64,000 nucleotides of DNA from NCBI GenBank assembly GCA_947476465.1, contig CANJQN010000005.1, positions 1 to 64,000 on the forward strand, read 5' to 3'. Source of the DNA: Comamonadaceae bacterium (GTDB lineage Bacteria > Pseudomonadota > Gammaproteobacteria > Burkholderiales > Burkholderiaceae_C). The position numbers and the translations under genes were made by a program. This document shows, one piece after another, positions 41,830 to 51,371 of the stretch. The notes beneath the pieces were generated by a model that worked only from the letters and a program-made list of their open reading frames with translations, did not search any database and was not told the origin of the DNA. Position 1 is the stretch's first letter. The number at the start of each line of letters is the position of its first letter.

Positions 41830-42909
41830 TTAGCGCAACACCCAATCACGCAGGGGCTTGGCACCCGCCTTGCGCGTCTCGTCCAGGTAGGCCCTCATCA
41901 CCTCGGTGCCGGGCAGCTTCTTGGCATCCATGGCCTTGGCCCACTCGTTGGGCAGATCCGGCAGCGACTGCGCCCACTTCAGCCGTTCGGCCTCGGAGAA
42001 CTTGACCACCTTGGAGCCTGCGGTCACGGTGGCGGTGCGGGTGGAGGCGGCGTTGTCGTTGGTGATCTTCAGCACTTCGCGTGTGTACCCTTTACCCGCT
42101 TGCGTCAGGGCGTCCTGGACCTCCTTGGGCAGGCGGTTGTATCGCTCGAGGTTGATCGCCATACCGCCGGCAAAGCTGGCGCCGATGTCGACCTCGGCGA
42201 TATAGCTGGCGACTTCGTGCAGCCGGAACGGGCCGACGCCGCTGTAAATCGACAGCGCGCCATCGACCACACCCGACTGGATGTTCGCGTAGTAGGCGGG
42301 CAGGCCGCCTTCGACACCCGCCGCGCCGGTGTTGCGCAGCCACTGCAGGTTGGACGGCGGCGCATTGAAGCGCTTGCCGCGCAGATCGTCGAACTTGGTG
42401 ATCGGCGTCTTGCTCCAGACGTGGTAGGTCTCGGTGCCCACGGCGCCCAGGTACTTGAGGTTGTTGGCCTCCCACTCCTTGCGCAGCGCCGGGTTCTCGC
42501 GAACCATCTTGTCCATGGTGGCGAGCACCATGCCCAGGTCGCCGGTGACGAAGGGCGCGTAGTAGGTCACGTTCGACAGCGGCATGGTGTCGGGCTCCCA
42601 CACCGATCCGACGAAGGCGATGTCGCTGATGCCGTCTCGCACCGCTTCCATGGTGTCGTTGAACTTGAACAGGGTGCCGCCAAAGGCCTCTTTCCAGACG
42701 ATCTTGTAACGATTGCCGCCTTGCGCAAGCAACTTGTCGACCTCTGGCTTGAAGTAGTTGGACATCAAACCGGCGGGGCCCCATGTGGTCGGGTGGCTGG
42801 AACCGATCGTCAGGTTGAAGGTCTGCTGGGCGGCCACACCGCCCGCACTCCATGCGACCACGGCGGTCATGGCCGCCATCAGAACGGAACGTCTCTTGGA
42901 AAATGTCAT
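41830..42909 (-). CDS. TRAP transporter periplasmic receptor (DctP type)
   Basis: A 359-residue DctP-family receptor with a signal peptide (MTFSKRRSVL, cleavage near VAAQQ) and NLTIGSSHPTTWGP. The ligand-binding arginine region is around RGKRFNAPPSN, followed by GGLPAYYANIQSGVVDGA. Start ATG 42909 follows GAAGGAGACAG. It precedes the two membrane subunits, completing a TRAP system. The ligand is probably a carboxylate. Confidence 0.93.
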   Translation of the reverse strand: MTFSKRRSVLMAAMTAVVAWSAGGVAAQQTFNLTIGSSHPTTWGPAGLMSNYFKPEVDKLLAQGGNRYKIVWKEAFGGTLFKFNDTMEAVRDGISDIAFVGSVWEPDTMPLSNVTYYAPFVTGDLGMVLATMDKMVRENPALRKEWEANNLKYLGAVGTETYHVWSKTPITKFDDLRGKRFNAPPSNLQWLRNTGAAGVEGGLPAYYANIQSGVVDGALSIYSGVGPFRLHEVASYIAEVDIGASFAGGMAINLERYNRLPKEVQDALTQAGKGYTREVLKITNDNAASTRTATVTAGSKVVKFSEAERLKWAQSLPDLPNEWAKAMDAKKLPGTEVMRAYLDETRKAGAKPLRDWVLR

Positions 42910-43003
42910 GTCTGTCTCCTTCTCGGTTAGTAGTGGAACCATTAATTCAACCCACCCTGGGTATCAGTATGAGCATGCGCCGCGGCGGTCGTCATGGTGT
43001 GCC

Positions 43004-44692
43004 TCAAGCTTTGGCACTGTTGGCATGCGCCAGCCCCTCCATCAGGAAAGACGCCATGACGGAAGCGTTGATCTTGCAATCCAGCAAGATCGGGCCCTGC
43101 GGATCGGCCAGCAAAGGCGCCAGTGCGCGCAGATCGGCGACCGTCCGCACGGTGGCGGCCTCGAAGCCAAAGGCTTGCGCCACGGGGGCGTAGTCGATGT
43201 CCGGAAACTGCGACAGGTAGACCGGCACATTGCGCTCTTTGAGGAAGTGCAGCTCGGCGCCGTACGCGCAGTCGTTCATCAGCACGATCACCAGCGGGAT
43301 CCCCTCGCGCGCCACGCTTTCCAGCTCGCCCATGGTCATCATGAAACTGCCGTCGCCCATGATGGCCACCGTCGTGCGATCGGGCGTTCCGATGGCATAG
43401 CCCATGGCGGTGCCAAAGCCCAGACCGATGGACGCGGTGTCGTTGGTCTGCTTGAAATGCGCGGGCCCGGCGCACGAGATGTAGGGTGCGGCCACCAGCA
43501 GGTTGCCCGAGTCCCAGATCAGGTTGCGGTTGGCCGGCAACAGGCGATCGAGTTCCAGCGCCAGGGTGCGCGCGTCGATGGTGCGCGCAGTGTTCATCGG
43601 CTCGAAGTCGTCCGACAGTTTGAACTCGGCCAGCCCGCTGGCGTTTTTCGCACTGCGCAGGGGCATTTCGTCGGGTGTGCGCGCGGGCAGGGCGGCCAGC
43701 AGTTGCTCGGCCACCAGCTTGGCATCGCCGACCACCGCGAGGTCGGCATGGAACCAGCGGCCGATGTGGCTGCGGTTGGCGTCGATCTGGATCACGGGAA
43801 GGTCGGGCGAGAACGCCGCGCCCAGGCTGGTGGTGCGTGAGTTCATGCCCGCGCCGATCACCACGATGCAGTCGACCTGCTCCATCACCCGCCGGCCGGC
43901 GGCATGGGAGAACCCGCCCATCACACCGCAGTTGAACGGGTGGCCGGCGAACATGTCCTTGGTCTTCATGGTGGTGGCCAGCGCGCCCCCGGTATGGTCG
44001 GCCAGGCGGATGATGGCCTCGCGTGCGCCGGCGCGGTGGGCACCCCAACCCACCAGGAAGAGTGGCTTGCGGGATTTGCGCAGCACGTCAGCCGCCGCCT
44101 GGATCGCCGGGCCGCGCGCCGGCTTGGTCGCCTGAACCGGCGGTGCCACCGGGGCCGGCGTGGTGGCCACCGGGTCGATCTGCGCCTGTTGCACGTTGGA
44201 GGGAATCAGCAGCACCACACCGCCCTGGTGGGCGGCTGCGGCCGCCTGCAGCAAGGTGTGGCGGGCCGTGGCCGCATGGTTGGCCACGAAGGTGCGAAAA
44301 CCGGCGGCCTGCAGCACCGCCGCGCTGTTAAAGCTTTTGTAGTCGGGTCCCATGCCGTTGACCGTGCCGCCGGTGTTGGGCGCATCGCTGCAGATCACCA
44401 GCACCCGCGAGCCGGTGCGCATGGCGAAGTTGATGCCGTTCATGCCGTTGGCCGTGGCCGGCCCGCGGCCCAGGATCACGATGGTCATGCGTCCTGTCGC
44501 GGCGGCGTAACCCTCGGCCATGGTGACAGCATTGTTCTCATGCCGTGCGGACCGGAACTTCACGCCCATCCCGTCCAAGGTCGTGATCAGCTGGGCGGTG
44601 TCGTCACTCATCAGGCCGAACACGTACTCGACACCCAGGCCCTTGATGTCTGCGGCCAGGGCTTCGTAGGCGGCAATGGTGTTGACGGACAT
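43004..44692 (-). CDS. ThDP-dependent enzyme (acetolactate synthase-like), paralogue 2
   Basis: A 562-residue ThDP enzyme closely resembling the one at 19213. The catalytic Glu is in ARHENNAVTMAEGYA, and the ThDP motif is GDGSFMMTMGELE ending LMNDCAYG. It retains the central domain (KSRKPLFLVGWGAHRAGA). Start ATG 44692 was chosen by alignment with paralogue 1, which begins similarly at xTIxAYEAL. In the same operon are a flavin monooxygenase-like protein upstream and a TRAP transporter downstream. A lyase acting on a 2-keto acid or acyloin is likely; the substrate is unknown. Confidence 0.88.
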   Translation of the reverse strand: MSVNTIAAYEALAADIKGLGVEYVFGLMSDDTAQLITTLDGMGVKFRSARHENNAVTMAEGYAAATGRMTIVILGRGPATANGMNGINFAMRTGSRVLVICSDAPNTGGTVNGMGPDYKSFNSAAVLQAAGFRTFVANHAATARHTLLQAAAAAHQGGVVLLIPSNVQQAQIDPVATTPAPVAPPVQATKPARGPAIQAAADVLRKSRKPLFLVGWGAHRAGAREAIIRLADHTGGALATTMKTKDMFAGHPFNCGVMGGFSHAAGRRVMEQVDCIVVIGAGMNSRTTSLGAAFSPDLPVIQIDANRSHIGRWFHADLAVVGDAKLVAEQLLAALPARTPDEMPLRSAKNASGLAEFKLSDDFEPMNTARTIDARTLALELDRLLPANRNLIWDSGNLLVAAPYISCAGPAHFKQTNDTASIGLGFGTAMGYAIGTPDRTTVAIMGDGSFMMTMGELESVAREGIPLVIVLMNDCAYGAELHFLKERNVPVYLSQFPDIDYAPVAQAFGFEAATVRTVADLRALAPLLADPQGPILLDCKINASVMASFLMEGLAHANSAKA

Positions 44693-44748
44693 GACTGGGG
44701 ACCTTTCTAGACAAGCGGACAGGTTCAATGTGGGCCGGGCGGCCCAGA

Positions 44749-45945
44749 TCAGAGCAGCGGGTTGGCGACCTCGCCGCCCAGGGCCAGCAAACCCCAGGTT
44801 GAAAACTGCAAATCGCTGCCAAAGAGGAAGTGGCTGCTTCCGGTATGCGCATCGCGAAAGATACGCTGAATCGGGTAGGCGTCATAGATGCCATTGGCGC
44901 CAGCCATCGCATGCAGGATGTCCACCGCCTCGTTGCACAGGGACACGGCGTAGGCCACATCGCGCTTGCAGCGCAACTTGGTCTCCAGGTCTGGCACCTC
45001 GAAGCGGTCGGCCAATTGCTGTGCCTCCAGGAACTCGCCGCGGATGACGCGGCGAGCCGTTTCGATGCGCGCCCCCGCTGCCCCCACGCGGATCTGGATC
45101 GCCTGGATGTCTCGCATCCTCACGCCGGTGTAGTTGGTGCTGCGTTCCTTGACCGACGCGATGGTCTGCTCCAGCGCCGCCTGCGCATTGCCTACCAAAA
45201 CGGCGCCAATGATGTGCCCGGCCAGCATGGGCAAGGCGACGCGGTACAGGGCGCCAGGGTTGACGGCGGCGCCAGGATGGTCGCCGCCGCGCGTCTTGTA
45301 CATGCACGAGGCACGCCAGGTCGGAACGAAAACGTCCTTGGTCACGACCGTGTGGCTGCCGGTCGAGCGCATGCCCAGCACATGCCAGTCGTCGACGATC
45401 TCGTACTCCGACTTGTGCAGCAGGCACAGCCGGTGATCCACCACCTTGTTGCTGTCGTCGCGCACCGTCACCGCCAGCATGTTCCAGTCAGAAACTGTCA
45501 CCGCACTGGAGAAATTCCAGCGCCCGCTGACCATGAACCCGCCTTCGACAATGCGCGCCTGCCCCTGTGCAGCGGCCACGCCCGAGGCGATGCACGCGTT
45601 CCGGTCCTGCGCCCAGATCCACTCCTGCCCCTTTTCCTCGTACAGGGCGAGCATCCAGTGGTGAATCAGAATGTTGACGGCGGTCCAGGAGGTGGACGCG
45701 CAGCCGCGGGCCAGCTCGTAGGCGATGTCGAAGGCCGCCACGATGCCCAGCTCCATCCCGCCCCAGCGCTTGGGCTGCAGCGACCGCAGCAGACCGCTGC
45801 GATGCAGTTCGTCCATGATCTCGGGCGGGGTAATGCGTCCGCTTTCGGAGAGCACGACGCGCTCGCGCAAAAAGGGCGCCAGCTCCCGTGCACGGCGGAC
45901 AGCCTCGTCGTGGCCGACGTCGGCGAAAGAGGGGATATCACTCAT
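44749..45945 (-). CDS. Acyl-CoA dehydrogenase-fold flavin monooxygenase-like protein
   Basis: A 398-residue protein of the two-component flavin monooxygenase group (HpaB/HsaA-like, acyl-CoA dehydrogenase fold): LQPKRWGGMELGIVAAFDIAYELARGC, VSGRWNFSSAVTVSDWNMLA, DDWHVLGMRSTGSHTVV. These enzymes hydroxylate aromatic rings using reduced flavin from a reductase; no reductase is seen here. It is the first gene of the TRAP/ThDP operon and is divergent from a MarR regulator with a palindrome between them. It could also be an acyl-CoA dehydrogenase. Start ATG 45945 is preceded by AAGGAGACG. Confidence 0.82.
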   Translation of the reverse strand: MSDIPSFADVGHDEAVRRARELAPFLRERVVLSESGRITPPEIMDELHRSGLLRSLQPKRWGGMELGIVAAFDIAYELARGCASTSWTAVNILIHHWMLALYEEKGQEWIWAQDRNACIASGVAAAQGQARIVEGGFMVSGRWNFSSAVTVSDWNMLAVTVRDDSNKVVDHRLCLLHKSEYEIVDDWHVLGMRSTGSHTVVTKDVFVPTWRASCMYKTRGGDHPGAAVNPGALYRVALPMLAGHIIGAVLVGNAQAALEQTIASVKERSTNYTGVRMRDIQAIQIRVGAAGARIETARRVIRGEFLEAQQLADRFEVPDLETKLRCKRDVAYAVSLCNEAVDILHAMAGANGIYDAYPIQRIFRDAHTGSSHFLFGSDLQFSTWGLLALGGEVANPLL

Positions 45946-46072
45946 CAATCGTCTCCTTAAGCGCGCAAGACGGTGAGTGCAAATCACCGTCTGCCCGAGG
46001 GGCTGTGCCGCGCAAGTGGTACAGCCGGATATAGTCCGGCTTCCAGTGCATGTTGCGTTACTTCAGCATAAG

Positions 46073-46090
46073 TATCTTCACGTGAAGATA
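46073..46090. promoter_or_regulatory. Perfect 18-bp palindrome, MarR operator candidate
   Basis: TATCTTCACGTGAAGATA is a perfect inverted repeat 7 nt before the MarR start codon and 127 nt before the divergent monooxygenase operon. MarR dimers bind palindromes of this length in such divergent spaces, so both promoters may be controlled here. Confidence 0.75.
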
Positions 46091-46097
46091 ATTTTCC

Positions 46098-46598
46098 ATG
46101 AGCAAAGACTCTATTGACTTTCTTGTGCATCAGTGGACGACTGAGCTTTCGGGCATCAACCCGTGGCCCACGGCGGTGGTCGGAAGGGTGTTCAGGCTGT
46201 CCACCCTGTTCAAGAAGGCGACCGAGGAAGCTTTGGTGCCGTTCGGTCTGACGTTCGAGACCTTCGAGATCATTGCGGCCTTGCGCCGCACCGGCCCGCC
46301 CTACCAGCTCAAGCCATCGGCCTTGTACGGAGCGATGGTCGTCACCACCGGTGCCATCACCAACCGGATCGACCGCACAGAGGCCCTGGGCCTGATCTCT
46401 CGTTCGCCTGACCCCAACGACCGTCGCGGCGTGATCGTGACCCTGGAGCCCAAGGGCATTGCCCTGGCCGAGCAGGCCTTCGCGGCCTACTACGGCAAGG
46501 TGTCGGGGATGATGGCCTTTCTCAGCGCAAGGGAGCGCCAGGAGATGGCCGCGATGCTCAGTCATCTGCTGGCTGGCCTGGAGGCATCGCAGGGCTGA
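46098..46598 (+). CDS. MarR-family transcriptional regulator
   Basis: A 166-residue MarR protein: winged helix-turn-helix LKPSALYGAMVVTTGAITNRIDR and the wing LISRSPDPNDRRGVIVTLEPKG. It usually represses and is released by a phenolic or carboxylic ligand. It is divergent from the monooxygenase/ThDP/TRAP operon. An 18-bp palindrome immediately upstream is a likely operator. The gap after it (46599-46761) holds no gene I can support. Confidence 0.92.
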   Translation: MSKDSIDFLVHQWTTELSGINPWPTAVVGRVFRLSTLFKKATEEALVPFGLTFETFEIIAALRRTGPPYQLKPSALYGAMVVTTGAITNRIDRTEALGLISRSPDPNDRRGVIVTLEPKGIALAEQAFAAYYGKVSGMMAFLSARERQEMAAMLSHLLAGLEASQG

Positions 46599-46761
46599 AT
46601 GAGGTTTGGCAGCGGCGTGCGTCAGGCCTTTTAATTGAGTCAGTGCATTCGGCTCGCGCAGGATGTCTGCCATCGAGGCGTGATTGCCACCGCCAATCCG
46701 GCCTTCAGGGGGATGTCTTGATCAGGTCCATGATTAGATTCCTTCGGTTCTTGCTCGATGG

Positions 46762-47952
46762 TTATTCCTGCGGCACGGCTCGGGTAGAGGCGGGCGCCCG
46801 CATGGATGCCAGCAGATAGCTGGCGTCCAGGTCATTGAAGGCGCTGCATCCAATCTGCGCCATCACCATGTCAATCTCCTTGCGCATGATCTCCAGAACA
46901 CGCGCAACGCCGCGCTGGCCCGCTGCCGCCACGCCATGCAGCGCAGGCCGGCCAAAGATCGCCGAGCGCGCGCCCAGGCAACGGGCGATCACCACATCCG
47001 AGCCGCGCCGCACGCCGCTGTCGAGGATCAGCTCGATGCGATCGCCCACCTGCGCACGGATGTCCGCCAACATGTCCAGGGGTGAGGGGGCCGTGTCGAG
47101 TTGCCGGCCGCCATGGTTGGACACGATCAGGCCATCGACGCCCAACCCGGCGGCCTCACGGGCATCTTGCGGATGCATCAGACCCTTGATCAGCAACGGG
47201 CCGGTCCATGCTTTGCGAATCGCCTGCAGGTGCGGCCAGGCCACCATGGGGGCCGGCGTGAGGGTTCCGTACAGGTCAGCCACCTGCTGTGCGTCGGCGC
47301 CGGCGGGTGCGTAGGGCGCCCAGTTTTTCATCATCGGAAGGCCGCCGGTGCGCAGGTAGCGAAGGACCCACGCCGGATGGCCCAGCGCCTCGAGTGCCAC
47401 AGCCGGCGTCATGCGAAAGGGGCGGGAAAAACCATTGCGGCGATTGCGTTCGCGATTGGCGTTGACGGGTACGTCGACCGAGACGACCAGCGCAAATGCG
47501 CCCGCCTTGGCGGCTCGGCGCACCAGGTCGGCGTTGATGGACTCATCGCTGGTGCAGTACATCTGGAACCAGACGTGCTCGGGCGCGACGGCAACCACAT
47601 CCTCCAGAGCGTCGTTGCTGGCACTGGACAAGAGAAACGGTACGTTGGCCTCACGCGCGGCAGCGGCCTGCATCAGGTCGGCACCGGGCCGCCACAGGCC
47701 GGCCAGCCCGGTGGGCGAGATGCCGATCGGGCTTGAATAGGTGCGGCCGAACAGCCGCACCGATTGATCGCGCATCGTGACGTTGCGCAGGTAGCGCGGT
47801 ACCAGGCGATGCCGCTCGAAGGCTTCGCGGTTGCGCCGCAGGCACAACTCATCGTCAACGCCGCCATCGATGAAGTCGAAGGCGATTCGCGGCAGCTGGC
47901 GGCGTGCCAATTGACGGACATCGTCAAGGTTGATAACGGAATTAATATTCAT
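46762..47952 (-). CDS. FMN-dependent alpha-hydroxy-acid dehydrogenase/oxidase
   Basis: A 396-residue TIM-barrel flavoenzyme of the lactate/mandelate dehydrogenase family: FDFIDGGVDDELCLRRN at the N-terminus, PIGISPTGLAGL, LLIKGLMHPQDA with the conserved lysine, and the active-site SNHGGRQLD with catalytic His and Arg, then DSGVRRGSDVV. It oxidises an L-2-hydroxy acid to the keto acid. It is divergent from the IclR gene 90 nt away, the probable regulator. The substrate (lactate, mandelate or other) is not deducible. Confidence 0.9.
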   Translation of the reverse strand: MNINSVINLDDVRQLARRQLPRIAFDFIDGGVDDELCLRRNREAFERHRLVPRYLRNVTMRDQSVRLFGRTYSSPIGISPTGLAGLWRPGADLMQAAAAREANVPFLLSSASNDALEDVVAVAPEHVWFQMYCTSDESINADLVRRAAKAGAFALVVSVDVPVNANRERNRRNGFSRPFRMTPAVALEALGHPAWVLRYLRTGGLPMMKNWAPYAPAGADAQQVADLYGTLTPAPMVAWPHLQAIRKAWTGPLLIKGLMHPQDAREAAGLGVDGLIVSNHGGRQLDTAPSPLDMLADIRAQVGDRIELILDSGVRRGSDVVIARCLGARSAIFGRPALHGVAAAGQRGVARVLEIMRKEIDMVMAQIGCSAFNDLDASYLLASMRAPASTRAVPQE

Positions 47953-48042
47953 GGTCGACGCATTCTCGCGCGCAACGCTTGCGCAGCCATTCGTGTTTGC
48001 CCCCCTAGAATCGCCCTCATCCCGGCTATCCTATTTTGCACT

Positions 48043-48849
48043 GTGCCCCCACGCCCGCTGACGGACCCCGCGCCAGCCGCCCCCCGACAACCGCGCGTGC
48101 GCCCGGTGCCGGCCGTGTCGCGGGCCCTGGCCATCCTACGGCTGCTGGGACGATCGCCAGAACCCCTGGGCATGAAGGTGATCGCCACCGAGCTGGGTCT
48201 GGTGCCAAGCACCGCGTTGCACATCCTGCGGGTTCTGGTGCAAGAGGAGTTGATCAAGGTTGACGGCGCGAGCAAGCGCTACAGCCTGGGTAGCGGCATG
48301 CTGACCCTGGCGCGCAGCGTGATGGAACGCAGTGATTTCCCCAGCCTCGTGCAGCCGGTGCTGGACCGCGTGGCGCGCAAATGGGGGGTGTCCACCATGG
48401 GGGTGGAGATCACGGCCAGCCATCGCATGGTGGTGCTGGCGTTGTCACGCTCCCAGACGCCGTTTCGCCTGCATGTGGATGTGGGCAGCCGTTTCCCCGC
48501 CCTGGTCAGTGCCACCGGCCGGCTGGTGGCTGCCTTCGGCGGCGACAGCTGGGAGCAGCTGGAGAAAATGTTCAGAGCCGTGCGATGGGACAAGCCGGTC
48601 AGCCTGGCTGCGTGGAAGAAAGAGGTGGAGCAGGCCCGCCGCACCGGCTACAGCGTGGACCGCGACACCTACATGAGCGGCATCACCCTGGTGGGCGTGC
48701 CGCTGCTCGATGCACAGGGCAAGATCAATTACACGCTGGTGGCCGCTGGCCTGTCCGACCAGCTCAACGCCGCCACCGTCCAGCAACTGGCCCAGCACCT
48801 GCTGAAAGAGGCGCGGCAGCTCGAGACACTGCTGTCGCCCGTGCGCTGA
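48043..48849 (+). CDS. IclR-family transcriptional regulator
   Basis: A ~268-residue IclR protein. The N-terminal winged helix (VPAVSRALAILRLLGRSPEPLGMKVIATELGLVPSTALHILRVL) is followed by the effector domain (FPALVSATGRLVAAF, GYSVDRDTYMSGITLVGVPLLD). No ATG lies suitably upstream; GTG 48043 fits the usual start just before the DNA-binding domain. It is divergent from the alpha-hydroxy-acid oxidase and converges on the CoA-transferase operon, so it may control either. Confidence 0.9.
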   Translation: MPPRPLTDPAPAAPRQPRVRPVPAVSRALAILRLLGRSPEPLGMKVIATELGLVPSTALHILRVLVQEELIKVDGASKRYSLGSGMLTLARSVMERSDFPSLVQPVLDRVARKWGVSTMGVEITASHRMVVLALSRSQTPFRLHVDVGSRFPALVSATGRLVAAFGGDSWEQLEKMFRAVRWDKPVSLAAWKKEVEQARRTGYSVDRDTYMSGITLVGVPLLDAQGKINYTLVAAGLSDQLNAATVQQLAQHLLKEARQLETLLSPVR

Positions 48850-48925
48850 AGCGGGACCTGATTCCCGGCGGCGCATCGGTCGACGCGGTGTCGTCTGGGG
48901 GGCTCGCGGGTGAAAGGGGAGTCTG

Positions 48926-50134
48926 CTATCTCTGGCTGGGGGCGGCGCCGGTCGACACCAGCGCCTCAATTTCCTGCTCGTTCAAGCCAAGCCCGCGCAG
49001 GATGTCCGTGGTGTGCTGTGCAAACAGCGGCGGCGCATCGCCCGCCTGTGCCGGCGTGCCGTGCATCACGGCGGGCGAACGGATGCCTCGGTAGGCGCCG
49101 CGCTCGATCACCATCTGGCGGTGTTGCGCATGCGGCTGCCCAATGGCCTGCGCCACGTCATTCACCGGGCCGGCCGGCACGCCTATGCGCATCAGGCCGT
49201 CGCTGAGCACGGCCACCGGTTGCATGGCCAGGGCCGGCTCGATCCGCGCTCGCAGTGCCTGCCGGTTGATGACGCGTTGCGGGTTGGTGGCAAAGCGCTC
49301 GTCGGTGGCCAGGTCCGCCTGGCCGATGTGTGCGCAAAACCGCCGGAACTGCCCGTCGTTGAGGATGCCGATGAACACCCACCCGTCAGCGGCCTGGTAC
49401 TTGTCGTACGGCGCGATGTTGGGGTGCGCGCTTCCCAGCAGGCCGGGCGTTTTGCCCGAGGCCATCCAGTTGGCGGCGTGCGGCAGCAGCATGCTGATGG
49501 CCGTGTCGAACAGCGAGGCCTCCACGCGCTGGCCGGTGCCGGTGCGATGCCTGGCATGCAGTGCCATCAGGATGCTGCTCAGGGCCACGTAGCCGGTGAG
49601 ATGGTCCACCATCGGCACGCCCAGGCGGGTGGGCCCCGAGGCGGCATCGCCATTGACGCTCATGAGCCCGCACATCGCCTGCAGCACCGCGTCGTAACCG
49701 GGCAGCCGGCCCAGCGGGCCGTCGGGGCCGAAGCCGCTGATGTTGCAGTAGACCAGGCGCGGGTACTGTTTGGAGAGCACGTCCTCGAAGCCCAGTCCCC
49801 AGCGCTCCATGGTGCCGGGCAGGAAGTTTTCCACCAGCACGTCGGCATCGGCCAGCAGCCGGTGCAGTACGTCGCGAGCGGCTTGCTGGCCCATGTCAAG
49901 CGCGATGCCGCGCTTGCCGCGGTTGAGCGAGCCGTAGTAGGCGGCCTCTCCCCGGCTGTCGAAAGGCGGGCCGAGCTGGCGGGTTTCATCGCCGGTCGGC
50001 GGCTCCACCTTGATCACATCGGCACCGTGGTCAGAGAGAAACTGGGTGCACAGCGGCCCCGCCAGCACACGCGTCAGGTCGACGACCTTGACGCCGTGCA
50101 GCGCACCGCCGCGGTCAGGGGATGCCGGCCACAT
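48926..50134 (-). CDS. CaiB/BaiF (family III) CoA-transferase
   Basis: A 402-residue single-unit family III CoA-transferase: LHGVKVVDLTRVLAGPLCTQFLSDHGADVIKVEPPTGD, and the catalytic Asp in LPGYDAVLQAMCGLMS. It moves CoA between an acyl donor and an organic acid. It is the last gene of a reverse cluster with a dehydratase (18 nt upstream) and an acyl-CoA ligase. The ligase and transferase in one operon suggest two acids are activated, or alternative donors. Confidence 0.92.
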   Translation of the reverse strand: MWPASPDRGGALHGVKVVDLTRVLAGPLCTQFLSDHGADVIKVEPPTGDETRQLGPPFDSRGEAAYYGSLNRGKRGIALDMGQQAARDVLHRLLADADVLVENFLPGTMERWGLGFEDVLSKQYPRLVYCNISGFGPDGPLGRLPGYDAVLQAMCGLMSVNGDAASGPTRLGVPMVDHLTGYVALSSILMALHARHRTGTGQRVEASLFDTAISMLLPHAANWMASGKTPGLLGSAHPNIAPYDKYQAADGWVFIGILNDGQFRRFCAHIGQADLATDERFATNPQRVINRQALRARIEPALAMQPVAVLSDGLMRIGVPAGPVNDVAQAIGQPHAQHRQMVIERGAYRGIRSPAVMHGTPAQAGDAPPLFAQHTTDILRGLGLNEQEIEALVSTGAAPSQR

Positions 50135-50152
50135 GGGTGATACCGACGACGC

Positions 50153-51292
50153 TCAGCCCTTGCTGGGCAACTCGACCACGCCAGAGCCCACCACCGACAA
50201 CTCGCTGTCCTGGTTGCGTGCTTCCTGCTCGATCTCAACCAGGTGGCGGCCGTCTTCGACGTACTTGCGCTTGACCTTGCCGGTGATAAAAATCATGTCG
50301 CCCTCGGGGTTGTGGCGGCGGATCTTGCAGCTGGACTGGCGCAGGAAGCCGTCGTCACCCATCCAGTTGGTCAGGTGATGCGTCATCCACGAGGTGCGCT
50401 CTGGGCCGTAGTCATAGGCGCCTGGGGCGCCCACTTCCAGCGCGAAGTCTTCATCCCAGTGCACGCGCTCGGGGCAGTCCGGGATGCCGAAGCGGTTCTT
50501 GATGCCGGTACCCGGGTGGGCGTCGTGCAGTTGCCAGGCGAGCTTGTTGGCGCGGATGTACAGGCCACCCCAGCCCTGCGCGTAGGCGATGAAGCCGGTG
50601 ACGGTCATGGGGCCCTTGAACATGGTGGGCATGGCCTCGCCCTCGGTCACGTCTTCCCAGTAGCGCGGGGTCGCGCCGCGCACCGGTTCGGTACGGTACA
50701 GGTCATAGGCGGCGGCCAGTTCTTCGTCGGTGTAGCGGCGCAGCTCGCGCGCCCGCACATCCTTGTATTTGGTGCCCTGCTCGCGCGCATGGTCGCGCTC
50801 GGTGCGAAAGCACCAGCTGTCGGCCTCGGCCACGAAATCGCCCTGCTGGTTGAAGAACTTGACGTTATAGGTCTGCTGCACGGCACGGCCGGCGAAGCGC
50901 GTCTGGTGTTCCGACAGGTCCTTGAGAAAGGCCTCTGTGTGGATCTCGTCGTTGCGATGCACCTGCTTATGCCAGGTCCAGTCAGCGCCCGACCACATCG
51001 CGTGCACGCCGGGCAGGCCGCCCACGTAACCCGAGACGATGCGGCTGGTGGAGAACAGGAAGCTGGGCAGAGCGAGGATGCCGCCGTGCTTGGTCTTGGC
51101 CGCGTACTCGGGGTTGCACCACAGGGGGTTGTCGTCGCCGATGCCGTGGGCATAGTGGCGGATATTGTCGCGCGTGGCCTCATAGCACCAGGGTTCGATC
51201 GTCTTGCCGATCTTCACGCCGATGCGGCGGCGAAGGTCGTCCATTCCTTTTTCGGTGATCTTGGGGAAGCTGCGTTCTATGGTGGCGGACAT
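50153..51292 (-). CDS. FAS1-like/MaoC-type acyl dehydratase (fused two hot-dog)
   Basis: A 379-residue protein of double hot-dog type. The N-terminal unit has WCYEATRDNIRHYAHGIGDDNPLWCNPEYAAKTKHGGILA, which contains the hydratase DNP and His; the second unit resembles the first by fold but has no clear catalytic pair. It hydrates or dehydrates a CoA thioester. Start ATG 51292 is fixed by AGGAGAACC. Upstream in the operon is an acyl-CoA ligase, downstream a CoA-transferase. Confidence 0.85.
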   Translation of the reverse strand: MSATIERSFPKITEKGMDDLRRRIGVKIGKTIEPWCYEATRDNIRHYAHGIGDDNPLWCNPEYAAKTKHGGILALPSFLFSTSRIVSGYVGGLPGVHAMWSGADWTWHKQVHRNDEIHTEAFLKDLSEHQTRFAGRAVQQTYNVKFFNQQGDFVAEADSWCFRTERDHAREQGTKYKDVRARELRRYTDEELAAAYDLYRTEPVRGATPRYWEDVTEGEAMPTMFKGPMTVTGFIAYAQGWGGLYIRANKLAWQLHDAHPGTGIKNRFGIPDCPERVHWDEDFALEVGAPGAYDYGPERTSWMTHHLTNWMGDDGFLRQSSCKIRRHNPEGDMIFITGKVKRKYVEDGRHLVEIEQEARNQDSELSVVGSGVVELPSKG

Positions 51293-51371
51293 GGCGGTTC
51301 TCCTGGGGGTGATTATGTGAGGTGAGGTAAGGGGGGTGGCGTCGATCGTGATGCGGTGCGGTGGTGTCGCC

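Noticed and set aside
46599..46761. A short minus-strand peptide start (ATG with an upstream AAGGAA, eight codons) after the hydroxy-acid oxidase
   Set aside because: Too short and with no recognisable continuation in any frame; could be the remnant of a deleted gene, but I cannot support it.
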